In this document: in pieces, positions 35,902 to 47,764 of the stretch
How positions within the stretch are numbered: position 1 is the stretch's first letter
Layout of the letters: every line of letters starts with the position of its first letter
NCBI GenBank assembly: GCA_025617745.1
Contig: CM046858.1
Coordinates: 37,031,119 to 37,095,118 of the forward strand
Length of the DNA stretch: 64,000 bases
Direction of reading: 5' to 3'
From: Heliocidaris erythrogramma
Taxonomy: Eukaryota; Echinodermata; Echinoidea; Camarodonta; Echinometridae
The notes under the pieces: model-generated
Databases searched by the model: none
The model's input: only the letters and a program-made list of their open reading frames with translations
What the model was told of the DNA's origin: nothing
Made by a program: the position numbers and the translations under genes

Positions 35902-36639
35902 GACTACGGTAATTCAGATAGTTCAACTCGATATAATGCGTATAAAATGTACTTAGTCTATATCGAGTGACTACTGTTTGAGATGTTGCTTGCTTTTTGA
36001 AAATTTGAAATATTGAATATTGAAAATGTGATAACAATGACGATAATAAATTAAAATGTAATCATGGAAATGCTGTAGATAGGGTAGCGTCAAATATTGC
36101 CGTCTGATGGTCAACGAAGGGCAAACAGGTAAACACGACGATGCAAAGCAGCCCCAAATGCATGGAAGTGAAGTCTCAGTAAATCGTCAGACATGTCAGA
36201 GCGACTGTTTCACGAACTCGCGATTGCTATTGGGTTGGACTTAATGTGACGTTTTAGTTGTTTAAATGCGGATCTGCAAACCGGACACTCATTAATATCG
36301 AGATAGGTGGAGTTTGATTTCCGACGTATGAAATATATTTCCTTTTAAATTTTCAAGATAGATGGAACATGGATGTTCTCTTTTATTTTAACTGACACAG
36401 ATGGTGAGTAAAGATACAATCAAAACACTTTTAATACCACGAAACCGAAAGTGCTTATGTTTATCATTTTGCCCTCGTGTGTATTCAAATATGCACATTT
36501 ACTTCGCCACTCTCCTTTGCTTTGGATTTTTTTTTCTCTATTTTAAAGAATCATTGCATCAGGAGGGATGGGGAATTTCTACATAGAACAAAAACAAATC
36601 AAAAGAGAGATGGTCGATACAAATTAGGCTTTCTCCTGG
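35902..36639 (-). promoter_or_regulatory. 5' flank of receptor E
   Basis: Over 90 percent similar by eye to 21154-21960 upstream of C, including 'tcgatataatgcgta' near 35929 and 'ggttggacttaatgtgacg' near 36233. Probably carries the subfamily 2 promoter. Ends where the gag-bearing insertion begins. Confidence 0.45.
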
Positions 36640-38690
36640 CTAGTGATTGATCTAGATATGTAGTGATTATTCTCTTTCACCTGCGACAAGGAATAAAACA
36701 ATTAACACAATTCTCTGCGATTGGCCATGGTATTTATTCATATTGAAACGTTCAAATTATCGTTTCAAATATATCGCAATGATAATGGTGGTTCCAAAAC
36801 AGTTAACGATAATAATAATAGTAATAACAATAATCAGAATGATATTCAGAATAATATCTCTTTCAAGCGGTGTATCGTTTTCCATCAACACTAATACAGA
36901 TATAATAATGATAATGATCATACAATTTTCCTCATGTATTATTTGCTAAGCACACATTGATTAATATTATCTCATCCAACATAATTTATAACACATACTG
37001 TTCCATAACATAAGAGCAAGCAGTCTGAATGAACCTAGGAAGTAACCCGGCCGGGATTTAATGCCGTCACCGCTCAGCTCGCCTTTGATGACGATCGAAC
37101 ACCGAACCGAAATAGTCACCGCCCTACGAGCTGCCAGTCGCGACGGGGGCCCGTTGCCTGCTGTCTGCCCCTTTGAGTCCCCCAGCTTTGATTTTGCCCC
37201 TTCCCGAAGGCTCGAAAATTGCCACGATCCGGCCGAGCATGAGAAGCAGCCACCAGCAGCCATAACTCTGCATCCACGATCGCCCAAGAGCGCTCTGGTT
37301 GGCGAGCCTGGCGAAGGCGGAACTGAACGTCATAGTCGGCCCAATTGTAACCGCAATTGGCGGCAGTTCGCACCGTACTCGTATACTTTAATAATTCCCG
37401 AGCTCGGAGAGGGTGTCGTTCTGTAAAGACGGACATATATATCAGCATGGCGCTGGTCCAAAGCTCGATGCTCCGAATTATTGGAGATCGATTTGCAGGC
37501 CACAACTGCAATCCCGCACCCGAAGAGAAAATTAAAGCTAACCGATCTTCACTTAAATTTGGTGCTGCCACAGAGGGCTTGGTCAGTAAACCGAGATCAA
37601 CAAATTCACCCCGCCAGATTTTGTCTTTCAGGGAGATGTCAAGAGTGGCGCCTAGCTCGTCGCATACACCTACGAGTTGTTGGGGATAATTGAATTGCGA
37701 CGAGCTCCCCAGCGGCCCCACAGGAACGGGGGCTTGCAGGGATGCCGCATGGCTAGTGCCGATCGCTGGCTGAAGAGGCGCATTTTGTTCGTTCAGCCCC
37801 AAAACCGCACTATCATTATGTAATGCCAGAACCGGCCATGACTCACCTGCCTCGTTGTCATTTTGGAGCATTTGCTTCCTCCTCATCGATGTTGTCACCC
37901 AATCTATGGATTCGAACTGGTATCGGTTCCGGGTCCCAGGGGTGGCTGTGCACAGGCGCAGGCGTCTGCGAAGTCGTAGCTGCCGGCACTGCCGGCGAGG
38001 GGCAATGCAAAGCACGGGTGGAACCTTTCTGTTTAGAGGCCGTCTTTTTCCCCGTTGTCGCCCTTGTTGTCCGCTGCTTCTTCGTGCCTGGTTTTGACTT
38101 AGGCATTGTGACTGCCAAGTCCCCGATGGCTTTAAAAGTTATATCCTCTGAGTTCAGCTAGTATATATCTCAGTGAACCCGAACGAATTGCCAGTTGGTA
38201 GAAAAATGTCAGTGTAGTCTAGTTGCAGTGTAGCACATATAAAACTATAAATTGTAGGTGTTAAAGTATGCCTTGGTTTGCCTTGGTGACAAGCTCCAAT
38301 CCACCAAAATTTCAACATGAATGAAGTCAATCAAATCTTGTTGATGTGCAGATCAAAACTGTAACCAGCTTACTGAGCGTCGGAACAGAGGAGGAGCGAA
38401 CGGCAAAAACTTGCTTGTGCTTTCGGTATGAATACCATGGCATGAATGAGATGTTTTTCTCGTTACAAAATATCTTTGAGAGGTCCGCCAACTATTTGCG
38501 GATTGGGAATTGTTTACTTTTCGGCGACATAACTCCTCCTTACTACCACCAACTTATCCGGTCGAGGATGTTACTCCGTCCCACAAATTATAAACAGCCG
38601 TCTCGGTGACTGTCAATAAACTATTTTAACTCTTTCTTCGATAGTTAAAATTAATTATTCTTCTCTAGCAAATATTACCCGTGGCACCAT
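36640..38690 (-). mobile_element. Insertion carrying a DIRS/Ngaro-like gag fragment
   Basis: This 2.05-kb block is absent from the other segmental copy, where the flanks meet at about 21960. The central 37040-38150 is distinctly GC-rich relative to everything around it and encodes the gag-like protein annotated separately. The outer parts are AT-rich and non-coding. I could not find the long or split direct repeats expected at the ends of a complete element, so this is probably a fragment. Confidence 0.6.
37116..38118 (-). pseudogene. DIRS/Ngaro-like gag (ORF1) fragment
   Basis: The natural start is probably the ATG at 38118 or 38106 (MPKSKPGTKKQRT, a basic N terminus). That frame ends at 37858. 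The homologous protein continues in the next frame from about 37885 (NDNEAGESWPVL) to 37116, so there is one frameshift. Recognisable blocks are IWRGEFVDLGLL, YMSVFTERHPLRARELLKY and NWADYDVQFRLRQAR. These resemble the gag-like ORF1 of DIRS/Ngaro tyrosine-recombinase retrotransposons. The usual zinc-knuckle C terminus, reverse transcriptase and recombinase are not present. Family assignment is from remembered motifs and is moderate. Confidence 0.5.
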
Positions 38691-39104
38691 GGGGGTGGGG
38701 TCTTCTCCTATGTACAGCCCAAGTACCCATTCTGAATTAGTTTGTTTATGAAACATATTTGTACAACTGATTCATAGCAGAATTCTCTTTAAATATAGAT
38801 AGGATGTTTAATTTAATTAGCATTAGGGGTTAAACTGGGGGAAGAACTTGAATATCATTGTGGATTGAAATCAAAATCTACCTATAGAATGGAAAAAAGA
38901 ATGTATTGTAACACGGTGTATTCAGTAACAGTCAAGAGGCAATTATTGTAATATAAAAAATTATCATTACATGTATTAAGTCGAAAATAAATGTGGAAGT
39001 ATATGTATAATGTACAGCAGATTGCATTTGTTTGTAGTTCTCCAAAGAAAGGTTGCTCAATCATATATAGCGGAATGTTGAAAGAAGCGAGAAGTATAGT
39101 GGAA
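38691..39104. repeat. Segmental duplication, continuation upstream of E
   Basis: Aligns with 21978-22310. It carries an additional 55-bp segment (38722-38776) not in the other copy. No gene. Confidence 0.6.
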
Positions 39105-39312
39105 TGTTGAAAGAAGCGAGAGAGAGAGAGATACAGTGGGAAACAGTGGTAGGGAAAATGAGTGACAGAGACAGGGAAGCAGTGGAAATATGAGAGAGTG
39201 AGAAACAGCCAGTGGGAAAATGAGAGAGAGAGAAAAAAAAGAATGCAGGGGATAGATATAAATTATGAAGAATACAGGAGAGAGAGAGAGAGGGGGGGAG
39301 GGGGGGGGGGGG
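39105..39312. repeat. GA-rich degenerate microsatellite
   Basis: Counterpart of 22318-22585, shorter, ending in a G-rich run at 39292-39315. The encoded low-complexity frames on either strand are not genes. Confidence 0.8.
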
Positions 39313-39430
39313 GGTTAGCTGGTGTGATGAAAAGTGATAAGATTGTAGGGCTTCCACTGGCATGTTTTGGTTTCTACTTTAAATACTCAGTTTCCATTCA
39401 TATAAATAATTAGCAGGTGTATGTTAGATC

Positions 39431-40554
39431 AGTGGCGGATTTAGGGGGGCACATCCGGCCCCGTGCACCCCCCCCCCCTTTGGAAGAAAAGTAAGCATTG
39501 TGCCCCCCCCCCTTTTTTTAGAACGAAAAGTTTTGTTTCTCTCTTTCTTTTTCTTTGCTTGTCAGAGAATTATGGACGGAAACTGGACCCCCCATACCCC
39601 CAATCCACTCGACATCGCAGCCGAAATAGAGCCGTTCCCGATGTCCGATGTGACTGAAATTCAGGTGCTAGTTGTTCTAGATTCAGGCGGGATGGGCATT
39701 AATTAGCACCAGCAATTTCTGAATGTTGCACAATTTTCAGTTAAGATCTAAAGTTACATTAAAACCATGCCATGTTCACATATTCACTGGACGTGGACGG
39801 AAACACACTAAAGGCCGAGTGTTTATATCTGTACACGCAGTGCGACGGTTCATTCCTCAGCATATAGCCTTACATGTACGTGTATTAGGCAGCTTCAGAT
39901 AGACGGTACACGGTGTAAGCGTACCGTACGACGGTGAAACTTATGCCTATGTAATTTCGCTGACCCAAAAAAGGTCGAAAGGAATGGGAACTGCGAAGCT
40001 TTACTCGGGGCCTGCCAAAGAAAGTTACGAATTGTAAAAAAAACCCTTTAAATAATACGACCAAAATACCACAAAAACCCCTTCATGACAATCCGGAACA
40101 ATTTAAACTCGTAAAAAAAACCCAGTGGGAAATCACGGAGAAAAGCGCTTTCAAACAAACGGACGGACAAACACACACGAAACACACAGACCACCCATTG
40201 AATATTTCCCATATTCCGCGATTAAGTCATATGTCGCTTTTGTTGTTTTCATGTGTTGCATTGTTGTTCAAATATTTGCACATGCGCTAAATCCATCCCT
40301 GAATATTTGACGTTTTCATTACAGCTAGCTGCGCGCATGTGCTTGATCTTGTTGCATGACGACAACAAACATGGCTGACAGCCGGCGATTTCAACATCAC
40401 TCACCCCCCCCCCCCCCCCTTTGGAAGGAAAATATGCATTTTGACCATAGACGATCCTCCTTTTGTCGATTGTGCACCCCCCCCCCCCCCCCCTTTTAGA
40501 ATGAAAACCTTTTTTTTTTTGCTTGTCGGAGAATTATGGAGGGAAACTGGATCA
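39431..40554. repeat. Poly-C dispersed repeats and duplicated intergenic DNA
   Basis: 39431-39720 is the paralogue of the GTGGCGGAT repeat at 22697. 39770-40400 aligns with 23030-23540, with an extra roughly 115-bp segment at 39965-40080. C runs lie at 39469-39478, 39504-39512, 40406-40420 and 40477-40493. No gene supported. Confidence 0.5.
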
Positions 40555-40860
40555 GGCCCCACACGGACAAGAACTCATACAATTTCTCGACTCTAATAAT
40601 AGATATAGCGAAATAATACATTTGATTTGCATTTAAGAAACATGGTTTAATGGCACTAGAACCCTATATATCCCAGGGTATACATGTATTGCAAAAAATC
40701 GAAAATCACAATATCGCGGGGGTTGTGCCTTTTATGTACACGATTCTATTCAATACGGCTTTTCGACTCAAGATGAGACAGAGTTTGAGTTACAGTCTGT
40801 AGATATTTTTATTGGAGAATCTGTGTTTCGAGTTGTGAATTTTTACCGAAACTAGATAAC
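40555..40860 (+). mobile_element. LINE endonuclease fragment
   Basis: The plus strand encodes a stretch of an AP-type endonuclease: NNRYSEIIHL, CIQETWFNG, YIPGYTCIAKNRKSQYRGG, then FYVHDSIQYG and FRVVNFYRN. The QETW block and the GY....R....GG spacing are characteristic of LINE endonucleases of the CR1/Jockey type. Both ends are truncated; the other segmental copy keeps only the last 65 bp (23931-23995). Confidence 0.8.
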
Positions 40861-42237
40861 AAGTGAATTTGTCAAAGGCTATGCCAAATTTATAGTCTCA
40901 CAAATCCTTTCATTATTAGAAGGCTCTTCCTTATTTTTTTTTTGTTATACTGATACCACTACAAACAACTCTTTATTTCTCTCACGCTAAAAATTCCGTT
41001 CACTTCGTGAGCGGTAATCAGGCATATTTACAACTGCATGTATTGCAAAAAGAAATACCATCAGTTTGTGCAATATCTTTGGTTATTTGTGCATGTATTT
41101 TTTATTAAAAACATAACTGTAAAACTAAAGGTTTTGGGGGCCTTTGAAATTACAAGTTAATGCCGTTATTTCAATTTGTACAGTCTTTTCCCTGTAAAAC
41201 AACAGCAAGATCGTTGGTTTATCGGAAATCAGCATATATTTACAATCGCCCGACATAAAGCACTATTAAAAAACATTTTCTCATATTTTAACAATTTACC
41301 CTCTTAAATTACGAATCGTTTCCATGGTTCCGTTTTATTTCACATAGATTTTCCTGTTAGAAATTAAATTTAACTAAAATATGACCTTGTTTTTTACTAC
41401 CCAAGTCTGTGAGAAAAGCACAATCGCCCGTATTCTGAACTCCAGTTTAGCTTAAACCGCGGTCTATGTACCGTGGAAAAACGGGCATTCCCGGCATCCT
41501 GACTGCATGGACTGCCAGGAATTTCCTGTGAAAAAACGGCATTTTTTTTTACAGTTTTTTACAATGTCAGAAGGGAGGAGTACAGCGTTCATTACATCAT
41601 CGATAGATATAGTGCTAATAGAGCTACATGCATTTATTTTCAAAATGTCATCTTTAATCCTTATTTTTATTATTATCATTCCTCATTATTGCCTGAAACT
41701 TTTTCAACTTTGGGGCCATTATGAATTTCCGTATTTCCAACTAATTAGTTCATAATTTCGATCTGATATCAAGGATACATTTATCGAACACCTTCCCATC
41801 AACTTACCATTATTGACAGATTTGATATCAATGTTTCATAAATTTCATAAATATCACCCTAATAATTTTGTTTAGTACCTAAGATAATTAGGTAGAAATA
41901 ATACTCAACGAAATTTTCACTTCCAATTTCAGTACAGTCACAGACTCACAGAACCCGGCTTTATTTGTAACTGTTCAATATGACTGTCATGACATTACTG
42001 ATTTGCCAAAGTTATGTGACCTCAAAATGATTTTATGTGACAAAACTCGAATTTCATCAGATCAGTAATCGTTTGTTTTAGAAGCCAGTGTATAATTTAT
42101 CATTTTTATTTGAAGTTAGAGTGTATAAAGAATGGCCGACCTGATTTCAGATGTTCTTTCAAGGAAAAGGTTTACATGGCAAACCTTTTTTTTTAATAAT
42201 GCTACATAAAATTGTTTATACAATCCAATTGTGGCGT
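40861..42237. repeat. 3' flank of receptor F
   Basis: Aligns with the 3' flank of D (24000-25865, minus the MITE) and from about 41380 with the 3' flank of G (62880-63759). 41426-41580 contains a small repeat with 'cgcccgtattctgaac' and 'gccaggaatttcctgtgaaa', shared with G but partly missing in D. No gene. Confidence 0.7.
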
Positions 42238-44430
42238 TCATTTATCCAAATCGGATGCATTCATGTACAGATCTCGATCACATGTAGATTCGTCAGTGCG
42301 GGTTACATTGTCATTACCATACGTATGGTCACTGGTTGGTACAGGCGAATATAAGTGATCGCTTGAAGAAAAGGTGCTTTGGCAAACGCCTTCTATCGGA
42401 TCATTTGGAGCATTACTACACACATCATAGGGCGTGTGATGGGAAGATGGTGACATCTGTGAGAGGGATTGGAATGTTTTCCTCATATTCCCGGTTTTCC
42501 TGCTCATATCTGGTTGGGCATACATTGCTTCTACCTCTGATGCAGTTTGTGTCGTGCTTCGTATCACCGTATCCCCACTCGAAGTCTGTGGTTTATCCTC
42601 TGGGGAAGATGAGTTGCTAATCTTGTTGCTAAGGTGACGAGCTCCATCGTGGTCATCGGATGATGGGAGTGGCCTTAGAAAGGTCGAAAGCATTGACTGT
42701 TGGTCTGCTGTATTGGTGAATCTGGTAGTGCCCTTTACATCTTCCACTGAGGAATATGCGTTGTCCAGAGGCGATGTCATTGATAGTGGATTATCTCCAA
42801 AGTGCTGTCCAACATGTCTGTCATCACGCGTATCTCCTGTACAAACTCCTTCAGCAAAGATGTTGATATTAGACATACTTTTGGATGGAAACGAATCTTC
42901 CATTTCACAAAGTATCGTGAGGGTTTGAGGTTTACTTCGATCTTCATTGCTGGACTGCATCGACTTCTGCTCTGGATTATTGCTGTCCATGGCCGTTGAC
43001 CGCTGATCAGAGACAGACCCGTGTACATGAGTATCCATGCTAGGCCGAGATGGGTAGGATGAGAAACTCGTCATTTGGTGAGATCTTGAGTCCTCTACGG
43101 TGTCTTCCTCTGCAGATGAACTCATCAAAGGATCAGGTGACATAAGTCGTCTCACGTGATATTTATCATTCCGCACTAAGTTGTAGTAGCATATACAAAT
43201 GATGCTGAAAACAAAGGCCAGTGCTAAAACAGCTGTCGTGGATATCAGCATGAAATGTAATTTATCCAGAGGCTCTTTGGTAGTTTGATTCGTCGTCGGC
43301 AGCGATTGAATAGAATTCGTAGTTGAGTAAACGTCAGTTTCTCGAGCTGTCCCCTCTTTGTTAGTTGATGTTAAGCTAGTTGGTGCAACATTCACACTGA
43401 CGTTTTCACATCGCAGCTTGTCAGTCGAATTGTTTGATTGATTTTCCCCTCCAGAAAATGTATTAATCGTTATGTTCTCATTTTGCGTACCGGAGAAAGC
43501 TATACTTCTAATGTTGTGGATCATAGTCTTTGAGGCATTATCATTTTCAAGACATATAAATAATATTTTGTCGGCACTGGTCACAGTGTGGTTTCCTATT
43601 GTGTTGAGTGGTAGCAATTCACCACTAGCATTGTGCCACCATGTGAGTAAAGTGCTCTCATTCTCCACACAGCAATGAAATTCCATGTCTTTGGATTGAC
43701 TGTAATCAATCAGATGCCCTTGTATTCTAGGAAAAATACAGGACTTATCCCAAATTAGCATTCCGTTAGAAATTGCACAAACATAATCATCATCGTCAAT
43801 GTCCTGGAAATCAACATGTAAACTGACTTCGTGGGTCAACTTGAGATCACCATTAAATGTTTTGTCTGGAGTAGCATGTTCAAACAACGTCTGATTTCCA
43901 ACCATGAGTTTTGCCCGTTCACTAATGCTGACTTGTACCCATTGACATGACAATTGTAATTGTTCTCGTTTTCTGTCAAGCCATGAAGTACAAGTGCTAT
44001 TTATGTTAACGACGGTCAAGTGAAAGATCAGTGGTGTACATTTCCTGTCCGCTCTCTCGTAGACAAGGAGGACGTGTTGTCCCGAATCGTGTTCTTGTGC
44101 AGGTTCAATTCTTACCTCAAACTTATCATCTAACAGTTTGATCAATTTATAACGTGTACCGATAGACGACTCGTTGCTTATACAGTGGAGAGAACTATTG
44201 CAAGTAACACTCCAACCACGATTTGGCGATATCCACGTAAGTGTTTCGTTTTCCAGCATGGGACCTTTCAGGGAAAATCCCACAGAAACATCTTGACCAT
44301 TCAATGCGTCGACTGATTCAAATGTGTACTCACAAGTACTGTTATCACACCAAATACGTAGGACAAACGTGTTCAAAATTAAAGCAAGTAAAAGTACCTT
44401 CCATTTGAAAAATCGGTGCCTCGTCCACAT
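42238..44430 (-). CDS. Ig-like transmembrane receptor with multi-tyrosine tail, copy F (intact)
   Basis: Complete single-exon frame of 730 codons, starting MWTRHRFFKWKVLLLALILN, a good signal peptide with cleavage near residue 28. Module 1 spans about 30-143 (W67, C78, C83, HDSGQH at 114-119, where Ile/Leu/Val replaces the usual second Ig cysteine). Module 2 spans 147-235 (C162, C218). Module 3 spans 238-313 (CC at 253-254, WW at 264-265, C293). A Ser/Thr-rich stalk and a transmembrane helix at about 393-415 follow. Tail tyrosines: Y424 (KYHV), Y559 (AYSSV), Y637 (MYAQP), Y668, Y694 (LYSPV), Y704 (YGND) and Y722 (YMNA). Pairs with B as the only undamaged copies. Surface signalling is inferred; ligand and adaptors are unknown. 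Confidence 0.9.
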   Translation of the reverse strand: MWTRHRFFKWKVLLLALILNTFVLRIWCDNSTCEYTFESVDALNGQDVSVGFSLKGPMLENETLTWISPNRGWSVTCNSSLHCISNESSIGTRYKLIKLLDDKFEVRIEPAQEHDSGQHVLLVYERADRKCTPLIFHLTVVNINSTCTSWLDRKREQLQLSCQWVQVSISERAKLMVGNQTLFEHATPDKTFNGDLKLTHEVSLHVDFQDIDDDDYVCAISNGMLIWDKSCIFPRIQGHLIDYSQSKDMEFHCCVENESTLLTWWHNASGELLPLNTIGNHTVTSADKILFICLENDNASKTMIHNIRSIAFSGTQNENITINTFSGGENQSNNSTDKLRCENVSVNVAPTSLTSTNKEGTARETDVYSTTNSIQSLPTTNQTTKEPLDKLHFMLISTTAVLALAFVFSIICICYYNLVRNDKYHVRRLMSPDPLMSSSAEEDTVEDSRSHQMTSFSSYPSRPSMDTHVHGSVSDQRSTAMDSNNPEQKSMQSSNEDRSKPQTLTILCEMEDSFPSKSMSNINIFAEGVCTGDTRDDRHVGQHFGDNPLSMTSPLDNAYSSVEDVKGTTRFTNTADQQSMLSTFLRPLPSSDDHDGARHLSNKISNSSSPEDKPQTSSGDTVIRSTTQTASEVEAMYAQPDMSRKTGNMRKTFQSLSQMSPSSHHTPYDVCSNAPNDPIEGVCQSTFSSSDHLYSPVPTSDHTYGNDNVTRTDESTCDRDLYMNASDLDK

Positions 44431-45130
44431 TTTGATGTTTCTTCTTTACCCTTTGATCTGTTCAAATGTGTGATCACGGTCCAATCAAAGTAAAAAAAAT
44501 TATGATGGAGAATTTAAATGTCTCTTCTTTTAAAATTTGGAGATGTAGGTGACGAGTGCCCAGTGGATGAGACACGAAACACATTAAACTGGAATGATAA
44601 ATATGACCTCGATATTAGCATGGAATGCAGAAATTGCATCTGGTGAAATCTCGTTGTTCTTTCAAATCGACTCATCTATTCCTGATATTCCTTCTTGGCA
44701 TAACATTCACTTGAATATGCTAAATTTCCTTACTTATAGTGATATCCTGACAAAAGCATTTGAAACGTTTTAAACTAGGCGGAGTTCAACTCTTAATGTG
44801 GCGGAAACGATACACTGAGCATAATATGGATCTGTTCTTTCCCTTTATACATATATGTACAGGTATGATGAATGATCGCACGCGCAACAGGTCTTACTAT
44901 GAAACTGAAAGGTTTATATGATATTTATCATCTCGTTCTGTCCTATACATGAACATACGAATTATTTTCTAACTTTCCGCTTCTGATACACGTAAATGAT
45001 AAACAGACTTCTGCATTCATTGTTTGTATATTTTCATGATGAAGTGGGATGTCGAATATTAATATTCGTCAAACATCTGTCACATTTGGTATGGTTTAAA
45101 GCCAAGTAGAATGACACTATTTTATTTGTA
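44431..45130 (-). promoter_or_regulatory. 5' flank of receptor F
   Basis: A more diverged version of the subfamily 1 upstream region: 'cttcttggcataacattcac' near 44691, 'tatagtgatatcctga' near 44735, 'tatatgatatttatcatctc' near 44913. The conservation supports a promoter or 5' UTR within about 500 bp of the ATG. No specific element can be assigned. Confidence 0.4.
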
Positions 45131-46169
45131 AAAAAAAAAGGTTTCAATCCTACTCCTTAATATATACACTCCTCTTCCACCCCACTCCTCTTAATTTGGT
45201 TTATATTTTAAAAGGCTGTAGTCAAAGCGGTTAGGGGTAATATATTCATAAAGAGCGCATTGCCACATGATAGAATAATAAATTATTCATTGCCGTCAAT
45301 GCAAATCAATGGTAAACAAAACTGCAATCGTCGCATATGTTGATTTCACCATTTCAGCTACCATTTCATTTATAACGATGTTTGACATCTTACCGCTGGC
45401 GAATATCCCTAACGAAAAAATGTTACCTAAGCAAATGTCATGCATATATAAATGCACAGTAGAGTTTGACGAACTAAAATTTATGAGTGTGAAATTTCAC
45501 CCCCACTCAAATTCTGTACTCATTCAATCAAGCTTGAAATCTAAATAAAAATTAAACAATCTCTTAAAATTAATTATGTATACAGCTTGTTATAACTCCC
45601 CAGGATAATCACGCAGGAATTCTAAGGATACTCAAAGTCTTGACAGTTTTCTCTCTGACTGTGACCAGGCCAGATTAGAAACCATGATATAATACTTTAA
45701 CAGCTTATTTACATTAACTTCGAATGGGCTTGATTAACACACGAATGTGCATAATTAGCATAATCGCAGAGGTTTTCAGGAAACAAGCGTGGAGACATCC
45801 CTTTATTTGCATGACTGCACCCAATTTATTTCAATAGACCTGTTTACTAATTTTATGCATACTTTGTGAACAAAGGTTTTTCCTGACGACTCAAAAGCTT
45901 GCCAGAAGCTTGCCCGACATAGCAACAACTAATGTATGTAAAATGGATTCCACCATATGCATAAATGTAAATACATGAGTAAACAGGTCTATTGATTTGG
46001 TACCATGTGGCTTGGTACATTCCGAAAGCTGATGAAGAGCTTGTTGCGACCGCCTTTTTATTTTGTTCTGTTCTCTGAATATCTCTGCGATTGAGTTTAC
46101 CCAGCAAGCTAACAACACCCAAGAGATTCTGTTGAGTAGCTCAACCCAATAAGAGAATGGGGCGAAGCC
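45131..46169. other. Intergenic with one small MITE
   Basis: No gene recognised. A 79-codon frame at 45309-45548 has no identifiable domain. The only structured element is the MITE at 45832-45994. Confidence 0.4.
45832..45994. mobile_element. 163-bp MITE with CAATAGACCTGTTTACT ends
   Basis: CAATAGACCTGTTTACT at 45832 is mirrored by AGTAAACAGGTCTATTG ending at 45994, a perfect 17-bp inverted repeat. Non-coding. Same end motif as the element near 8211-8443. Confidence 0.8.
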
Positions 46170-47109
46170 TTAAAGTAGAACACTGATGATTTTAAATATT
46201 GGCTTAATACTTATTATTGCATAGATGGCATAAATTAAACAAGGTTATCCAAATTTAAAGCTTGGAAACATTTGAATTAATGATTATCATCAATTATAAA
46301 ACGGTAAAATACAGCCCCCGATATAGCAGCTGAAAAGCTCCTTGAACGCTGCTGAGATGTGTGACGACACAAGAGGGGCGAGTCCTGTCTAAGCAGACGA
46401 TGTCCCATAACATTATACACATTTTTCAGTGCCTGTTTTGTCATCTCCTCTTCACTTATTTCTCTTACTTGACTAGCGTCAGTCTTAATGTTAGTCTGTT
46501 GCCTCACTCTTAACTTCGTGTATGGTATTATTTTGATGAAAAATGCAGCGTTAAAAAAATAAAGGAATCAGTCACTTGTAAACAAAATAAGACGCCATTG
46601 TATTTTCAGCTGCTTGCACCGCGGCATGTTCGGCGTTTCAAGAGGGAACGAATACCATCCAGCTATTATTCGCAGGGCTTTTCAATTTGAAAATGGGGTT
46701 TATTTCATTGATCATTGACCCTTCTCCTGTGTATTTACAATCAAACGGTTTTAGCTATCAGAATCAGTTTCATTTTCCCTTTATAATGGTGTGAAATAAG
46801 GTCATGTTTAAATACACCAAACTCTTTATAATTTGATAAATAATTGCATTGCAATTACGTTCATTCATTATAGGACGTCGTCTGCTTAAGCAGGATCGAT
46901 CCCGAGTGTGACGACATCAAAACATCGCTCTATTTCTGGCGAATCCTCGGATATTCCAGATGCTGAGAAGAGCTTTTATTTGTGTTGTTTTTATAATCAT
47001 CAGATACGCAGTTGACATAAAACTTATACGATTGCCATCTGTAAGCTTCCCAGTTTCTAGTGATACATTAATTGCCATATTTGTGATTTTCTTTGAATGT
47101 CTACTTTAA
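46170..47109. mobile_element. 940-bp TTAA MITE, copy 1
   Basis: Bounded by TTAA-AGTAGAACACT on the left and a slightly decayed complement (tctact-TTAA) on the right. Nearly identical to 52411-53350, whose ends are perfect. It contains an internal inverted motif pair: 'tcctgtctaagcagacga' near 46383 and its complement near 46876. A 76-codon minus-strand frame (46277-46507) is identical in both copies except near one end, but resembles nothing I know. TTAA flanks point to piggyBac-type mobilisation. Confidence 0.8.
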
Positions 47110-47764
47110 CACTATAGATGATGATGAATTTTTCTTCCAAGTACATACCGACATGCGAAACACCAGACACGTAAATAATCAGGAAAACGACACTTGCATT
47201 TCCAGTTAATTAAATACGAACTAAGAGGAGTTGATACTTAACCTTGCTGACAATTATGAAGGGCAACATAACACATCTTCCAAATACTTCCAATTTAATA
47301 AACGACATAACTGATAACTTTTTCCTTTTACGTTTAAACATTAGAAGTTTGAATTAAAATTTTGATCAACTTGATCTACTTCTTGAACGTTTTAATCCAG
47401 AAAACAGCCCAGTAATTGGACTCACTGAAACCTGGTTACACCAGTCTAGAAACTATTTCTGAATATAGATAATTATGATTTACTTACCAATAATAGACAA
47501 GCAAAAACAGGAGTCGGGGTAGGAATTTCTAAATGATTTGACATACATGACCAATATTTTTAATCACTTTTTTATAGAGGTAGAAATGAAGGAGAGTAGA
47601 AATATAATAATAGGTGTCATATACCGCCCTCCCAAATCTCCGCATGACGATTTTTTTGAGAGATATCCAAAATATCTGACAAAAAGTCCAATCATTCAAA
47701 ATAAACACTGTTTAATAATGGGTGACTTCAATATCAACTTGATTTTCTAGAATTTATTTTATCT

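Noticed and set aside
37116-38015. A 299-codon minus-strand frame as a host gene
   Set aside because: Its first 40 residues are read in the wrong frame of a basic gag N terminus; the rest has retroelement gag-like blocks and sits in an insertion absent from the sister segment.
2236-44430. Identification of the receptors as sea urchin 185/333 (SpTrf) genes
   Set aside because: SpTrf proteins lack Ig-like modules and a transmembrane signalling tail and have a two-exon structure; only the GA-flanked cluster layout is similar.
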